Assembly (NCBI RefSeq): GCF_000512915.1
Contig: NZ_CP007034.1
Location: forward strand, 2,294,001 to 2,358,000
Direction of reading: 5' to 3'
DNA from: Barnesiella viscericola DSM 18177
GTDB lineage: Bacteria > Bacteroidota > Bacteroidia > Bacteroidales > Barnesiellaceae
Length of the DNA: 64,000 nt
Made by a program: the position numbers and the translations under genes. The notes beneath the pieces were generated by a model, which had not been told where the DNA came from, made no database searches, and saw only the letters and a program-made list of their open reading frames with translations. Shown piece after piece: positions 43,248 through 53,758 of this stretch. Each line of letters starts with the position of its first letter. Positions within the stretch are counted from its first letter, which is position 1.

Positions 43248-43934
43248 ATGGCAGAAGTAGAAGTAAAAGACTCGGGTAAAGGCGGGAAGAAAGGACAACA
43301 GAAAAAAATGAAAATCCATGTGGACTTTACTCCCATGGTTGATATGAACATGCTTTTGATCACCTTCTTCATGTTCTGTACGACGTTGAGCAAACCCCAG
43401 ACAATGGAGATCAGTATGCCTACCAACGACAAGGTAACAGAAGAAGAGCAAAATAAGGTGAAGGAATCGGAGGCTATAACCATCTTGTTGGGCGACCACG
43501 ATCGGGTATTCTACTACCTGGGACAACCCAAGTATGAAGATTATACCTCGCTGGTCGAATCGTCTTATGGCGCTGACGGTCTGAGAGCTCTGCTCCTTGA
43601 ACGCAACAAAACGGTTGTCAACAAGGTGAAGGATTTGAAGGAACGTAAGAAAAGAAAAGAAATCGATGAGGTAGTCTTCGACTCCTTGGTAACCGAAGCC
43701 AAGAAAACCAAAGGCTCCCCGGTTGTGATGATCAAGGCTAAGCTGGCCGACGAAAACGGACAGAACGGCGCCTCTTACCGCAACCTGATCGATGCGCTCG
43801 ACGAAATGATTATCTGCGATATTGGTCGTTATGCCATTGTCGACATCACCGAGGGCGACCTGTTCCTGATGGAGAATTACGAGAAGAAAGGTGCTCTCTC
43901 AGATCAGATAGACACCAGTTTGAAGAAGAACTAA
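43248..43934 (+). CDS. exbD: ExbD/TolR family biopolymer transport protein (second copy)
   Basis: A 228-residue paralogue. A lysine-rich N terminus (GKGGKKGQQKKMKIHV) leads to DFTPMVDMNMLLITFFMF, which keeps the critical Asp. Having two different ExbD proteins next to one ExbB is usual in Bacteroidetes and suggests a mixed ExbD dimer. A large C-terminal periplasmic domain follows. Confidence 0.9.
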   Translation: MAEVEVKDSGKGGKKGQQKKMKIHVDFTPMVDMNMLLITFFMFCTTLSKPQTMEISMPTNDKVTEEEQNKVKESEAITILLGDHDRVFYYLGQPKYEDYTSLVESSYGADGLRALLLERNKTVVNKVKDLKERKKRKEIDEVVFDSLVTEAKKTKGSPVVMIKAKLADENGQNGASYRNLIDALDEMIICDIGRYAIVDITEGDLFLMENYEKKGALSDQIDTSLKKN

Positions 43935-43959
43935 TAGTACACATTAAAGGAGAAGAAAA

Positions 43960-44778
43960 ATGTCAAAGAATGTAGATTTAACTTCGAAAGAATGGTGCGA
44001 CTTAGTTTTTGTCGGGAAGAACAAAGCGTTCGGTGCTTACCGCTTGCGGGTAAATTCGCCCAAGCGATATACATGGGCTACCGTTGGTGTAATCTGTGTT
44101 GTAGCATTCGCCTTTGCACTCCCTTATATTGTGGACTCGTTTAAGTTTGGTGAAGCCGAGGAAGAGATCTCTACCGTCGTAGAGATGTCGCAGCTTCCCG
44201 AGGCCGAGGTAGAGAAACAAGAGGTTCAACCCCTGGTAGAGACGCCTCCTCCCCCTCCCTTGAAGAGCTCAATCAAATTTACCGCACCTGTAATCAAGAA
44301 AGACGAAGAGGTTTCTGACGAAGAAGAGTTGAAGTCGCAAGACGAGTTGACCCAATCGAAGGTAAACATCTCTATCGCCGACGTAAAAGGTAATGATGAA
44401 GAACATGGCCAGGACATCGCCGATTTCCGTGAAGTAATCGCCGAGCCTGTCGTAGAGGAAGAAAAACCCTACGAGGCCGTAGAGCAGATGCCTACCTTCC
44501 CCGGTGGCGAAGCCGAGTTGATGAAGTTCATTCGTGATAATCTCAAATACCCGGTTATTGCTCAGGAAAACGGTATCCAAGGTCGTGTAATCCTGCGATT
44601 CGTTGTATCGAAGACGGGTACCATCGACAACGTGACCGTGTTGCGTAGCTTGGACCCCACTTGCGACAAAGAGGCTATTCGAGTTGTGAAGAGCATGCCC
44701 AAGTGGATTCCCGGTAAACAAAACGGTAACAACGTACCGGTTTATTTCACATTGCCTGTTGTGTTCAAACTTTTGTAA
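43960..44778 (+). CDS. tonB: energy transducer TonB
   Basis: A 272-residue protein with a cytoplasmic start (LTSKEWCDLVFVGKNKAFGA), one membrane helix (about residues 40-58), a Pro/Glu-rich spacer (PLVETPPPPPLK) and a C-terminal TonB domain (YPVIAQENGIQGRVILRFVV and VPVYFTLPVVFKLL). It transmits inner-membrane proton energy to TonB-dependent receptors. Tightly linked to exbB and both exbD genes. Two hairpins follow in the 94-base gap before the next gene. Confidence 0.93.
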   Translation: MSKNVDLTSKEWCDLVFVGKNKAFGAYRLRVNSPKRYTWATVGVICVVAFAFALPYIVDSFKFGEAEEEISTVVEMSQLPEAEVEKQEVQPLVETPPPPPLKSSIKFTAPVIKKDEEVSDEEELKSQDELTQSKVNISIADVKGNDEEHGQDIADFREVIAEPVVEEEKPYEAVEQMPTFPGGEAELMKFIRDNLKYPVIAQENGIQGRVILRFVVSKTGTIDNVTVLRSLDPTCDKEAIRVVKSMPKWIPGKQNGNNVPVYFTLPVVFKLL

Positions 44779-44855
44779 TCTCTCGATTGTTTAACCAAGA
44801 GATTCGTGCATATAGTACTCGCAACCTATTATCTCAAGATTTTAGGTTGCGGGTA
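44777..44855 (+). terminator. tandem hairpins after tonB
   Basis: Hairpin 1: AATCTCT/AGAGATT at 44777-44804. Hairpin 2: a 13-bp stem with one G-U pair, arm TACTCGCAACCTA at 44816-44828 and its partner at 44843-44855, followed by TTTTA. They may reduce transcription into the downstream genes rather than stop it, since the next ATG is at 44873. Confidence 0.5.
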
Positions 44856-44872
44856 TTTTAAAAATAAAGTTT

Positions 44873-45109
44873 ATGGAAGAAAAATACGGCCGTTATGATG
44901 AAGAGGGCGCCGGCAAGCAAAAGCGCCCGTTGGGAATGAACATCGTGTTGGGTATGGTGATGATAGCTATCTATTTGGGCATGGCTTATCTGTTGCTGTT
45001 CACCACCTTCTTTTCCAACTTGCACGACATTGTGCGTTACATCATGGGGGTCGTGTTTGCCTTATATGGCATTTTCAGGGGATATAGATTATTTGTCGGA
45101 ATGAAATAA
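44873..45109 (+). CDS. small two-helix membrane protein of unknown function
   Basis: A 78-residue protein. A charged, Gly-rich start (EEKYGRYDEEGAGKQKRP) is followed by two hydrophobic helices (MNIVLGMVMIAIYLGMAYLL and IVRYIMGVVFALYGIFRGYR). I do not recognise a named family. It sits between tonB and the PstS-like gene (12 bases upstream of it). Its fixed place suggests an accessory to the TonB/ExbBD complex or to the binding protein, but that is inference. Confidence 0.75.
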   Translation: MEEKYGRYDEEGAGKQKRPLGMNIVLGMVMIAIYLGMAYLLLFTTFFSNLHDIVRYIMGVVFALYGIFRGYRLFVGMK

Positions 45110-45121
45110 ATTTGTGGGATT

Positions 45122-46090
45122 ATGAATAAGTTGCTGGCATTTTCGTTTGTCGTTCTCATGGCCACCCTCGCTTCGTCCTGCGCGTCGTGTCAAGGCGATT
45201 CGGATCAGAAAGGTGAACGCAAGGTGAAAGAGACGATTACCTCGGGGGTAATCGACATCAGTTGCGATGAAAGTTTCGAGCCCATCATGGAGCAGGAAAT
45301 CATGGTGTTTGAAGCGGCCTATCCCAAGGCTTCGATTATTCCCTATTATGTGAGTGAAGCCGAGGCTTTGAACATGCTGCTGCAAGACAGTGTGCGTCTG
45401 GCCGTGGCTACCCGCAAACTAACCCCGCAGGAAGAGGCTTCGTTCAAGTCGCGCCAGTTGCGTGTGCGCACCGTGCAGATTGCCCTCGACGGCATCGCCT
45501 TCATCGTGAACAAGTCGAACAAGCACGATGTCATCTCGGTCGACGAACTGCGCAAGATTGTTACGGGCGAGGTAACCACTTGGAATCAAATCTATCCCAA
45601 CTCGTCGTTGGGTAAAATCAATTTTGTCTTTGACAATCAGGGATCCAGTTCCATGCGTTATGCCATTGACTCCCTGTGTCAAGGGAAACCGCTTTACCAA
45701 GGGCTCTTTGCCCAAAAGTCCAATCAGGCCGTAATTGACTATGTGGCCCAAACCCCCAATGCGATAGGCGTGATCGGGGCCAGTTGGATAGGCAATGAGG
45801 CCGACACGACCAATACCTCGTTTACCGATGTCGTTAAGGTGATGGCCGTGCGCAAGGCTCCGGGATACGATCCCTACAAGCCTTACCAATACTATATAGC
45901 CACGGGCGACTATCCGTTGACCCGTCCCATTTACATGATTACGACTGATCCCCGCAACGGTCTGCCCACTGGGTTTACCAAGTTTGTCTCCTCCCAAAGA
46001 GGCCAATTAATAATTTTTAAGACAGGTATTGTACCATGGCAGGCCAATATTGCGTTAAAAAGAGACGTAAGCGTCACTGATGCTTTTTAA
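45122..46090 (+). CDS. PstS-like substrate-binding lipoprotein
   Basis: A 322-residue periplasmic binding protein of the PBP-like (phosphate-binding) type. A lipoprotein signal ends in LASSC with Cys at about residue 20. The domain pattern includes ISCDESFEPIMEQEI, LDGIAFIVNKSN, VTGEVTTWNQIYPNSS, and DNQGSSSMRYAIDSLC, which resembles the phosphate-binding loop of PstS. No pstCAB permease genes are adjacent, so a role in phosphate uptake is uncertain; in related genomes such a gene follows exbBD-tonB. Possibly a sensor or a part of TonB-linked transport. Confidence 0.82.
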   Translation: MNKLLAFSFVVLMATLASSCASCQGDSDQKGERKVKETITSGVIDISCDESFEPIMEQEIMVFEAAYPKASIIPYYVSEAEALNMLLQDSVRLAVATRKLTPQEEASFKSRQLRVRTVQIALDGIAFIVNKSNKHDVISVDELRKIVTGEVTTWNQIYPNSSLGKINFVFDNQGSSSMRYAIDSLCQGKPLYQGLFAQKSNQAVIDYVAQTPNAIGVIGASWIGNEADTTNTSFTDVVKVMAVRKAPGYDPYKPYQYYIATGDYPLTRPIYMITTDPRNGLPTGFTKFVSSQRGQLIIFKTGIVPWQANIALKRDVSVTDAF

Positions 46091-46123
46091 GAAAGAAAAT
46101 AATCAAATATTAAAAATATATCA

Positions 46124-47794
46124 ATGAAATCAAGTTTTAAATTCGTATTGTCACTGTTCCTCGCTGCCGGTTCTTTGACCGCTTTCGCCGCCAGCTATAC
46201 CGACGGAATAGAGTATTTCAAAGCCGGTCAACCCGATCGGGCCAAAATCCTGTTGGAGCGTACGCTCGACGATGCAGGAACCAACAAGGCCGAGTCGTAT
46301 TACTATTTGGGCGAAATCGCATTTGGTAATAAGGACTATGCCGCAGCCGCAGAATATTATAAAAAAGGTCTTGCTGCCGACCCCTTGTATGCCTACAATA
46401 TCGTAGGCCAGGGAAAACTCGCTTTGACGGGCGCCGATAAAGCAGCTGCCGAAAAAGAGGCCGAGAAATATTTCAAAGAGGCTCTGAAAGGTAAAAACAA
46501 AAAAGATGCCGGTCTTAACCTGGCTATTGCCAAGGCCTATTACCAAACCGGAGTCCCCGGCTATGAAGACTACATGAAGAAATCGTACAAAGCCGATAAG
46601 AAATATCCCGATTATTTTATGTTTGAAGGCGATGTGCTGGTTGACCAGCAAAAGTATGGCGACGCTTGCGGCCGCTATGAAAATGCCATCTACTTCGATC
46701 CCAACTGTATCGAGGCCTATGTAAAATATTCGCACATCTATTTCGACATCAACCCCACACTGGCTATCCAGAAGTTGGAAGAACTGCAAGAGATTGCTCC
46801 CAATTCGGCAATCGCTCAGCGTGAGATGGCCGAGGCTTATTACAAAAACTCGCAATATACCAAGGCCGCCGATGCTTATGAGAAATACATGCAGAACCCC
46901 AACCATTTCCAGACCGACCGTCCCCGTTTGGCAACCCTGTTGTTCTATGGCAAACGTTATGACGAGTCGTTGGCTCTGGCCAAGGACATCTTGTCGCGCG
47001 ACCCGCAAAACTTTGTGATTCGCCGTATCGTGATGTACGATAACTACGAACTGGGCAATATGGAAGCTGCCGAGCAGGCTGCCGTTGAATTTTTGGGTAT
47101 GGATCCGGGCGACAATGTATTCACCGCTCGTGACTACCTCACCTATGGAGATATTCTGTTGAAGGAGAAAAAATATGACGAGGCTATTGCTCAATATGAG
47201 AAAGCTTATGAATTGGACAATACGCGTACCGATGTACTCAAAGTGTTGAGCGATGCTTACGAACGTAACAAGAACTACCCGAAGGCTATCGAGTCATATG
47301 AGAAATATATGGAGGCCGATACGGCAAACAATCAACGTGTCATGGATTACTACATGCTGGGCCAGATCTGTTACAGCGCCGGGCAAGCTGCCATGGACAG
47401 CATAGAGTTGCGCGACATGTATCTGATCAAAGCCGACTCGATGTTTGATGTGGTCGTAAAACGTGCCCCGACAGATTACCGTGGCTATTTGTGGCGTGCC
47501 CGTGCCGCTGCCGTGCGTGACCCCGAGTTGAAAGAGGGATTGGCCGAACCCATGTACAAAGAGACTTTGACGGTTCTCGATCAGGATCCTGTCAATCGTG
47601 AGAAGGCAGCAACCAAGCGTGCCTACATTGAGGCTTACAAGTATCTGGGTTATTATAACTATCTGCAAACGACCACTCCTTCCAAGCGAAATGAGGCTAT
47701 TGCCGCTACCAAGGACTATTGGAACAAGATGCTTGAACTGGATCCGCAGAATACCGAGATTCTCGAAGCATTGAAAACGCTCGATACCCTCTAA
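46124..47794 (+). CDS. exported tetratricopeptide-repeat protein
   Basis: A 556-residue protein with a signal peptide (FKFVLSLFLAAGSLTAFAAS) and TPR-type helical repeats throughout, for example AESYYYLGEIAFGNKDYAAA and IAQYEKAYELDNTRTDVLKV. It is the last gene of the exbB cluster (33 bases after the PstS-like gene) and is followed by a terminator at 47815-47847. Likely periplasmic protein-binding scaffold, perhaps for outer-membrane complexes energised by TonB. Confidence 0.85.
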   Translation: MKSSFKFVLSLFLAAGSLTAFAASYTDGIEYFKAGQPDRAKILLERTLDDAGTNKAESYYYLGEIAFGNKDYAAAAEYYKKGLAADPLYAYNIVGQGKLALTGADKAAAEKEAEKYFKEALKGKNKKDAGLNLAIAKAYYQTGVPGYEDYMKKSYKADKKYPDYFMFEGDVLVDQQKYGDACGRYENAIYFDPNCIEAYVKYSHIYFDINPTLAIQKLEELQEIAPNSAIAQREMAEAYYKNSQYTKAADAYEKYMQNPNHFQTDRPRLATLLFYGKRYDESLALAKDILSRDPQNFVIRRIVMYDNYELGNMEAAEQAAVEFLGMDPGDNVFTARDYLTYGDILLKEKKYDEAIAQYEKAYELDNTRTDVLKVLSDAYERNKNYPKAIESYEKYMEADTANNQRVMDYYMLGQICYSAGQAAMDSIELRDMYLIKADSMFDVVVKRAPTDYRGYLWRARAAAVRDPELKEGLAEPMYKETLTVLDQDPVNREKAATKRAYIEAYKYLGYYNYLQTTTPSKRNEAIAATKDYWNKMLELDPQNTEILEALKTLDTL

Positions 47795-47814
47795 TCGATA
47801 TTTCCGAAATCTAT

Positions 47815-47847
47815 AACGGAGCGACAGCCCATGGCTGCCGCTCTGTT
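47815..47847 (+). terminator. terminator of the exbB-TPR cluster
   Basis: AACGGAGCG pairs with CGCTCTGTT and an inner CAGCC with GGCTG around loop CAT, followed by TCTTTTTG. Confidence 0.85.
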
Positions 47848-47949
47848 TCTTTTTGTGCGGTTTTGTTCCAAAAGGAAGATAATTGGGTCGAAATGCAGAT
47901 AAAAATAAAAAAGAATATTCCCTTGGGCTTTTGTTGGAAATAAAATTTG

Positions 47950-47957
47950 TATATTTG
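47950..47957 (+). promoter_or_regulatory. -7 element for nuoA and probably the whole nuo-atp cluster
   Basis: TATATTTG about 314 bases before nuoA. The TTTTG at 47929-47933 is only 16 bases upstream, closer than usual. It gives an unusually long leader. Confidence 0.4.
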
Positions 47958-48189
47958 TGCGACAAAAATTTTCGAGGGATAATTTGCAGAAAAACGAAGG
48001 GAACTTTGCCTGTAAATGGAGTTTGTGAGATTTCGTTTGAGCGAGTTTAATTTCCTGGATATAAATAAAGTATAATTGTATGTTTGGCTCTGAGTGGAAT
48101 AAGGCGATGTTCGATTGTGCGGCCGTGTGTATGGCAGAGCGATGCCGTATTTCCATTTCGGGAGTTTATGTATAGTTATGAACAGAGGG

Positions 48190-48220
48190 GCCTTGTATTG
48201 CGCTTGCGTCAATACGGGGC
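48190..48220 (+). terminator. terminator-like hairpin in the nuoA leader
   Basis: An 11-bp stem with two G-U pairs (48190-48200 with 48210-48220) and a 9-base loop CGCTTGCGT, followed by TTTGTTATTTG. It lies 50 bases before the nuoA ATG, so it could act as an attenuator rather than a terminator. Confidence 0.4.
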
Positions 48221-48270
48221 TTTGTTATTTGAAAAAGAAAATAGAAAATAAATACAAACCAATTTAACGT

Positions 48271-48621
48271 ATGAATTCTGCACTATTTGTAGTTGTATTG
48301 ATTACCGGATTGGCGTTGGTAGGAGCGGCTTTGTTGATAGCCGGTCTTATTTCTCCGCGCTCGTTCAATCCGCAGAAGGGCGAGCCCTATGAGTGTGGTA
48401 TCCCCTCGCGAGGCGAATCATGGATGCAGTTCAAGGTAGGCTACTATCTGTTTGCCATACTGTATCTGATGTTCGACGTCGAAACGGTATTCTTGTTCCC
48501 CTGGGCGGTTATATTGAAAGATTTAGGTGTAGCCGGATTATTTAATATTTTATTTTTCATGGTGATACTTATCCTGGGATTAGTATATGCCTGGAAGAAA
48601 GGAGCACTCGAATGGAAGTGA
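48271..48621 (+). CDS. nuoA: NADH-quinone oxidoreductase subunit A
   Basis: A 116-residue subunit with three membrane helices. [20 protein letters not shown] is the conserved quinone-site loop, and [15 protein letters not shown] the second helix signature. First gene of the nuo cluster. Its stop overlaps the nuoB start by 10 bases. Confidence 0.95.
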   Translation: MNSALFVVVLITGLALVGAALLIAGLISPRSFNPQKGEPYECGIPSRGESWMQFKVGYYLFAILYLMFDVETVFLFPWAVILKDLGVAGLFNILFFMVILILGLVYAWKKGALEWK

Positions 48622-49196
48622 AAATCAAATCGATGAAGTATGAAGACTTCAAAGACAATGAATATATCGAACAGCTTATCAGCGAGCTCAAAGCCTCGAA
48701 TACCAATGTGGTGGTCGGGTGCCTTGACGAAGTCATCAATTGGGGACGGTCCAACTCCTTGTGGCCGCTTACCTTTGCGACAAGTTGCTGCGGTATCGAG
48801 TTTATGTCACTCGGCGCAGCGCGGTACGACATGGCCCGTTTCGGGTTTGAAGTAGCGCGTGCCAGTCCGCGTCAGGCCGATTTCGTGATGGTGGCCGGTA
48901 CGATTGTACATCGCATGGCGCCGGTGCTCAAACGGTTGTACGACCAGTTGGCCGAGCCCAAGTATGTAGTAGCCGTGGGTGGTTGCGCCGTATCGGGTGG
49001 CCCTTTCAAGAAATCGTATCATGTGCTGAAAGGTGTTGACGAGATATTGCCGGTCGATGTCTATATCCCGGGGTGTCCTCCGCGTCCCGAGGCCATGTTC
49101 TATGGCTTGATGCAGTTGCAACGCAAGGTGAAGGTTGAAAAATTCTTCGGTGGCGTGAACCGTCAGGAGAAACGAGAGAAAGTATTCGGAAAATAA
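48612..49196 (+). CDS. nuoB: NADH-quinone oxidoreductase subunit B
   Basis: A 194-residue subunit that binds the terminal [4Fe-4S] cluster N2. The cysteines are in [22 protein letters not shown] and [11 protein letters not shown], all present. It starts inside the nuoA stop region. Confidence 0.96.
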   Translation: MEVKIKSMKYEDFKDNEYIEQLISELKASNTNVVVGCLDEVINWGRSNSLWPLTFATSCCGIEFMSLGAARYDMARFGFEVARASPRQADFVMVAGTIVHRMAPVLKRLYDQLAEPKYVVAVGGCAVSGGPFKKSYHVLKGVDEILPVDVYIPGCPPRPEAMFYGLMQLQRKVKVEKFFGGVNRQEKREKVFGK

Positions 49197-49210
49197 TATA
49201 AGTTACCTAT

Positions 49211-50833
49211 ATGGCAAACATACAGCAAGAAATAAGCAGTTTTCTGCCGGAAGCTACCTTTGTAGAGGGACCCATCTTGGAAGTATCGGTGCCCGATGCC
49301 AAGTGGCACGATCTGGCGCTTTATCTGCGTGACAAACTGCACTTCGACTATTTGGTTTCTATCGTAGGCATGGACTGGGGTGAGACTCTGGGCTGTGTCT
49401 ATTATCTCACTCGCACGGCCGATAATGCGCAGGTGTCGGTAAAAGTCGAAACCGCCGACCGCGAAAACCCGTTGCTCCACTCGGTTGAAGACCTGTGGAA
49501 ATCGGCCTATTTATATGAACGCGAGGTTTACGACTTTTTCGGAATCCGCTTCATCAATCACCCCGACATGCGTCGTCTCTTCCTGCGCAACGACTGGGTG
49601 GGATACCCCCTGCGCAAGGACTACAATGCCGACCCCGAGGTGAATCCCATTCGTCTCGAACACGAGGCTGTCGACGATGTAACCCATGCCATCGTTGAGA
49701 CTCCCGACGGAAAACTCGAAGAGCGTACGAATGTACTTTTCGCTCCCGAAGAGTTCGTGGTAAACATCGGTCCGCAACACCCTGCCACGCACGGTGTATT
49801 GCGCTTGCGCACCTCGCTCGACGGTGAGATTGTCAAGAAAATTGATGTTTATTGCGGTTATGTACACCGGGGTATCGAGAAGTTGTGCGAGTCGCTTACC
49901 TATCCGCAGACGCTCCACTTTGCCGACCGTCTCGACTATCTGTCGGCTCAGCAGAACCGTCATGCCGTGTGTCTCTGTATCGAAGACGCTCTGCAAGTCG
50001 AGGTCCCGGCCCGTGCCCAGTATGTGCGCACCATCATGGACGAGCTGATGCGTATCTCGTCGCACCTGTTGTTCTATGCTACCTTCTGTATGGACCTGGG
50101 TGCCACGACCGCCTTCTTCTACGGATTCCGTGATCGGGAAAAGATACTTGACATTTTTGAGGAGACTTGCGGTGCCCGCATGACCTTCAACTACTATACG
50201 ATTGGCGGTCTTATGGCCGACATTCACCCCGATTTCCAACGTAAGGTGAAAGAGTTCTGCGCCTACATGCCGGGCATGTTGAAAGATTATCACCAGCTGT
50301 TTACCGGCAACGTGATAGCCCAGCAACGTATGAAAGGCGTGGGGTTGCTCTCTCGCGAAGACGCCATCTCGTATGGCATCGCTGGCCCGTCGGGTCGAGC
50401 CTCGGGTTGGGCTTGCGACGTGCGCAAGAATCACCCTTATGCCCTCTACGACAAGGTGGAGTTCAACGAGGTTGTCCGCACCGAGGGCGATGTTTTTGCC
50501 CGCTACATGGTGCGTATGGACGAGATTTTGGAGTCGATCCACATTATCGAGCAACTTATCGACAATATTCCCGAGGGCGATTATGCCGTGAAGATGAAAC
50601 CCATCATCAAGCTGCCCGAAGGCCGTTACTTCCGTCAGGTAGAGGCCAGTCGTGGTCCGATAGGTATCTTTATCGAGAGCCATGGGGACAAGAATCCTTA
50701 TCGGTTGAAAATCAACTCGGCCTGCTTGCCGCTGGTCGGTGGGCTCGACGCGATGTGTCGCAACGGAAAGATTGCCGACCTCATTGCCATCGGCGGTTCG
50801 CTCGACTATGTAATCCCCGATATGGACAGATAA
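49211..50833 (+). CDS. nuoCD: NADH-quinone oxidoreductase subunit C/D fusion
   Basis: A 540-residue fusion. The NuoC part (about residues 1-165) carries the 30-kDa signature LYEREVYDFFGIRFINHPDM; the NuoD part (about 175-540) carries GPQHPATHGVLRL and the quinone-site histidines. C/D fusions are common. It follows nuoB by 14 bases. Confidence 0.95.
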   Translation: MANIQQEISSFLPEATFVEGPILEVSVPDAKWHDLALYLRDKLHFDYLVSIVGMDWGETLGCVYYLTRTADNAQVSVKVETADRENPLLHSVEDLWKSAYLYEREVYDFFGIRFINHPDMRRLFLRNDWVGYPLRKDYNADPEVNPIRLEHEAVDDVTHAIVETPDGKLEERTNVLFAPEEFVVNIGPQHPATHGVLRLRTSLDGEIVKKIDVYCGYVHRGIEKLCESLTYPQTLHFADRLDYLSAQQNRHAVCLCIEDALQVEVPARAQYVRTIMDELMRISSHLLFYATFCMDLGATTAFFYGFRDREKILDIFEETCGARMTFNYYTIGGLMADIHPDFQRKVKEFCAYMPGMLKDYHQLFTGNVIAQQRMKGVGLLSREDAISYGIAGPSGRASGWACDVRKNHPYALYDKVEFNEVVRTEGDVFARYMVRMDEILESIHIIEQLIDNIPEGDYAVKMKPIIKLPEGRYFRQVEASRGPIGIFIESHGDKNPYRLKINSACLPLVGGLDAMCRNGKIADLIAIGGSLDYVIPDMDR

Positions 50834-50865
50834 TTAGTAATCAAAAATAAATTAAAGAATAAGTT

Positions 50866-51942
50866 ATGTTCGACTTTTCGATAGTTACCCACTGGATCGA
50901 TAATTTGTTGAGGAGTGTCATGCCCGGCTGGGGAGCATTGTTGATTGAATTTGTATTGGTAGGCGTGGTGCTGTTGCTGCTTTATGCCGTGCTGGCCCTG
51001 TTCTACATATATTTTGAACGTAAGGTGTGCGCTTTCTTCCAGTGCCGTCTGGGTCCCAATCGGGTAGGCCCCTACGGTATCTTCCAGAGTGTGGCCGATA
51101 TGTTCAAGATCCTGATTAAGGAGTTGATTTCGTTGAATCACATCGATAAGTTCCTGTTCAATCTGGCACCTTATCTGGTTATCGTCGCTTCGATGCTGGC
51201 CTTCGGCTGTCTGCCGTTCGGTAAAGGGTTGCAGGTAATCGATTTCAATATCGGGGTGTTCTTCCTGATTGCCGTTTCGTCGATTGGTGTGCTGGGTATC
51301 CTGTTGGCCGGTTGGTCGAGCCACAACAAATACACGCTCATCGGTGCTATCCGAAGCGGTGCACAGATGGTCAGCTACGAGCTCTCCATCGGGTTGTCGG
51401 TGTTGACGATGGTCGTATTTGCCGGCACGATGTCGATTACCGGTATCGTCGAGGCCCAGAGCAACGGTTGGTTCCTCTTTACGGGACACATTCCCGCCAT
51501 CGTGGCCTTCCTCATCTATCTGGTAGCCGGTACGGCCGAGACCAATCGTGGCCCGTTCGACTTGCCCGAGGCCGAGAGTGAGTTGACCGCCGGTTATCAC
51601 ACCGAGTATTCGGGTATTCACTTCGGTTTCTTCTATCTGGCCGAGTATCTGAACCTCTTCATCGTCTCGGGTGTAGCCTCGTTGCTCTTCCTGGGCGGTT
51701 GGATGCCGTTCCACATTCCCGGTTGGGAGAGCTTCAACCACATCATGGACTATATTCCCTCGGTGGTTTGGTTCTTTGGAAAAGCCATTGTCATCTCGTT
51801 TATCATCATCTGGTTCAAGTGGACTTTCCCCCGTTTGAGAATCGACCAACTGTTGCGCCTCGAATGGAAATACTTGTTGCCGATTAATTTGGTAAACCTC
51901 TTTGTCATGGTGCTCATCGTTATTTACGGATTGCACTTTTAA
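50866..51942 (+). CDS. nuoH: NADH-quinone oxidoreductase subunit H
   Basis: A 358-residue membrane subunit that joins the arms of complex I and lines the quinone channel. The loop [20 protein letters not shown] and [20 protein letters not shown] are diagnostic. The next gene is atpD, only 36 bases away with no terminator, instead of the usual nuoI. Confidence 0.95.
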   Translation: MFDFSIVTHWIDNLLRSVMPGWGALLIEFVLVGVVLLLLYAVLALFYIYFERKVCAFFQCRLGPNRVGPYGIFQSVADMFKILIKELISLNHIDKFLFNLAPYLVIVASMLAFGCLPFGKGLQVIDFNIGVFFLIAVSSIGVLGILLAGWSSHNKYTLIGAIRSGAQMVSYELSIGLSVLTMVVFAGTMSITGIVEAQSNGWFLFTGHIPAIVAFLIYLVAGTAETNRGPFDLPEAESELTAGYHTEYSGIHFGFFYLAEYLNLFIVSGVASLLFLGGWMPFHIPGWESFNHIMDYIPSVVWFFGKAIVISFIIIWFKWTFPRLRIDQLLRLEWKYLLPINLVNLFVMVLIVIYGLHF

Positions 51943-53490
<1,548 letters not shown>

Positions 53491-53506
53491 AAAAGAGATG
53501 TGAAGT

Positions 53507-53740
53507 ATGGTACTTGAAATTATATCGTCGGAACAAATCCTTTTCCAAGGAGAGGTCGAATCGATCACTCTGCCGGGTGCCCAGGGTTCGTTTACCGTTC
53601 TTGAAAATCATGCATCGCTGGTCTCGACGCTCGATGCCGGTACCATTGAATATGTGACGGCAGGCGAACGCCATTCGGTCCCTGTCGGTGGCGGGTTTGT
53701 CGATGTGGATAACAACCGTGTAGCCGTGTGCGTGCGGTAA
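53507..53740 (+). CDS. atpC: F-type ATP synthase subunit epsilon, short form
   Basis: A 77-residue epsilon consisting only of the N-terminal beta sandwich (LPGAQGSFTVLENHASLVS). The C-terminal helical arm that inhibits ATP hydrolysis in many bacteria is absent; short epsilon subunits are typical of this phylum. It follows atpD by 16 bases. Confidence 0.92.
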   Translation: MVLEIISSEQILFQGEVESITLPGAQGSFTVLENHASLVSTLDAGTIEYVTAGERHSVPVGGGFVDVDNNRVAVCVR

Positions 53741-53758
53741 TTGGTGGAGTAAAAAGAG

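Larger units (their letters stand above)
47848..48270 (+). other. long leader region upstream of nuoA
   Basis: About 420 bases without a supported gene. It contains TATATTTG at 47950-47957 (the likely -7 box for nuoA), a terminator-like hairpin at 48190-48220, and a 29-codon frame (48178-48267) that runs through the hairpin and ends 3 bases before nuoA. The remainder shows no known RNA family to me. Confidence 0.55.

Noticed and set aside
48080-48160. tRNA-like stretch (GTTCGATT) in the nuoA leader
   Set aside because: No cloverleaf can be drawn around it; acceptor and anticodon stems are missing.
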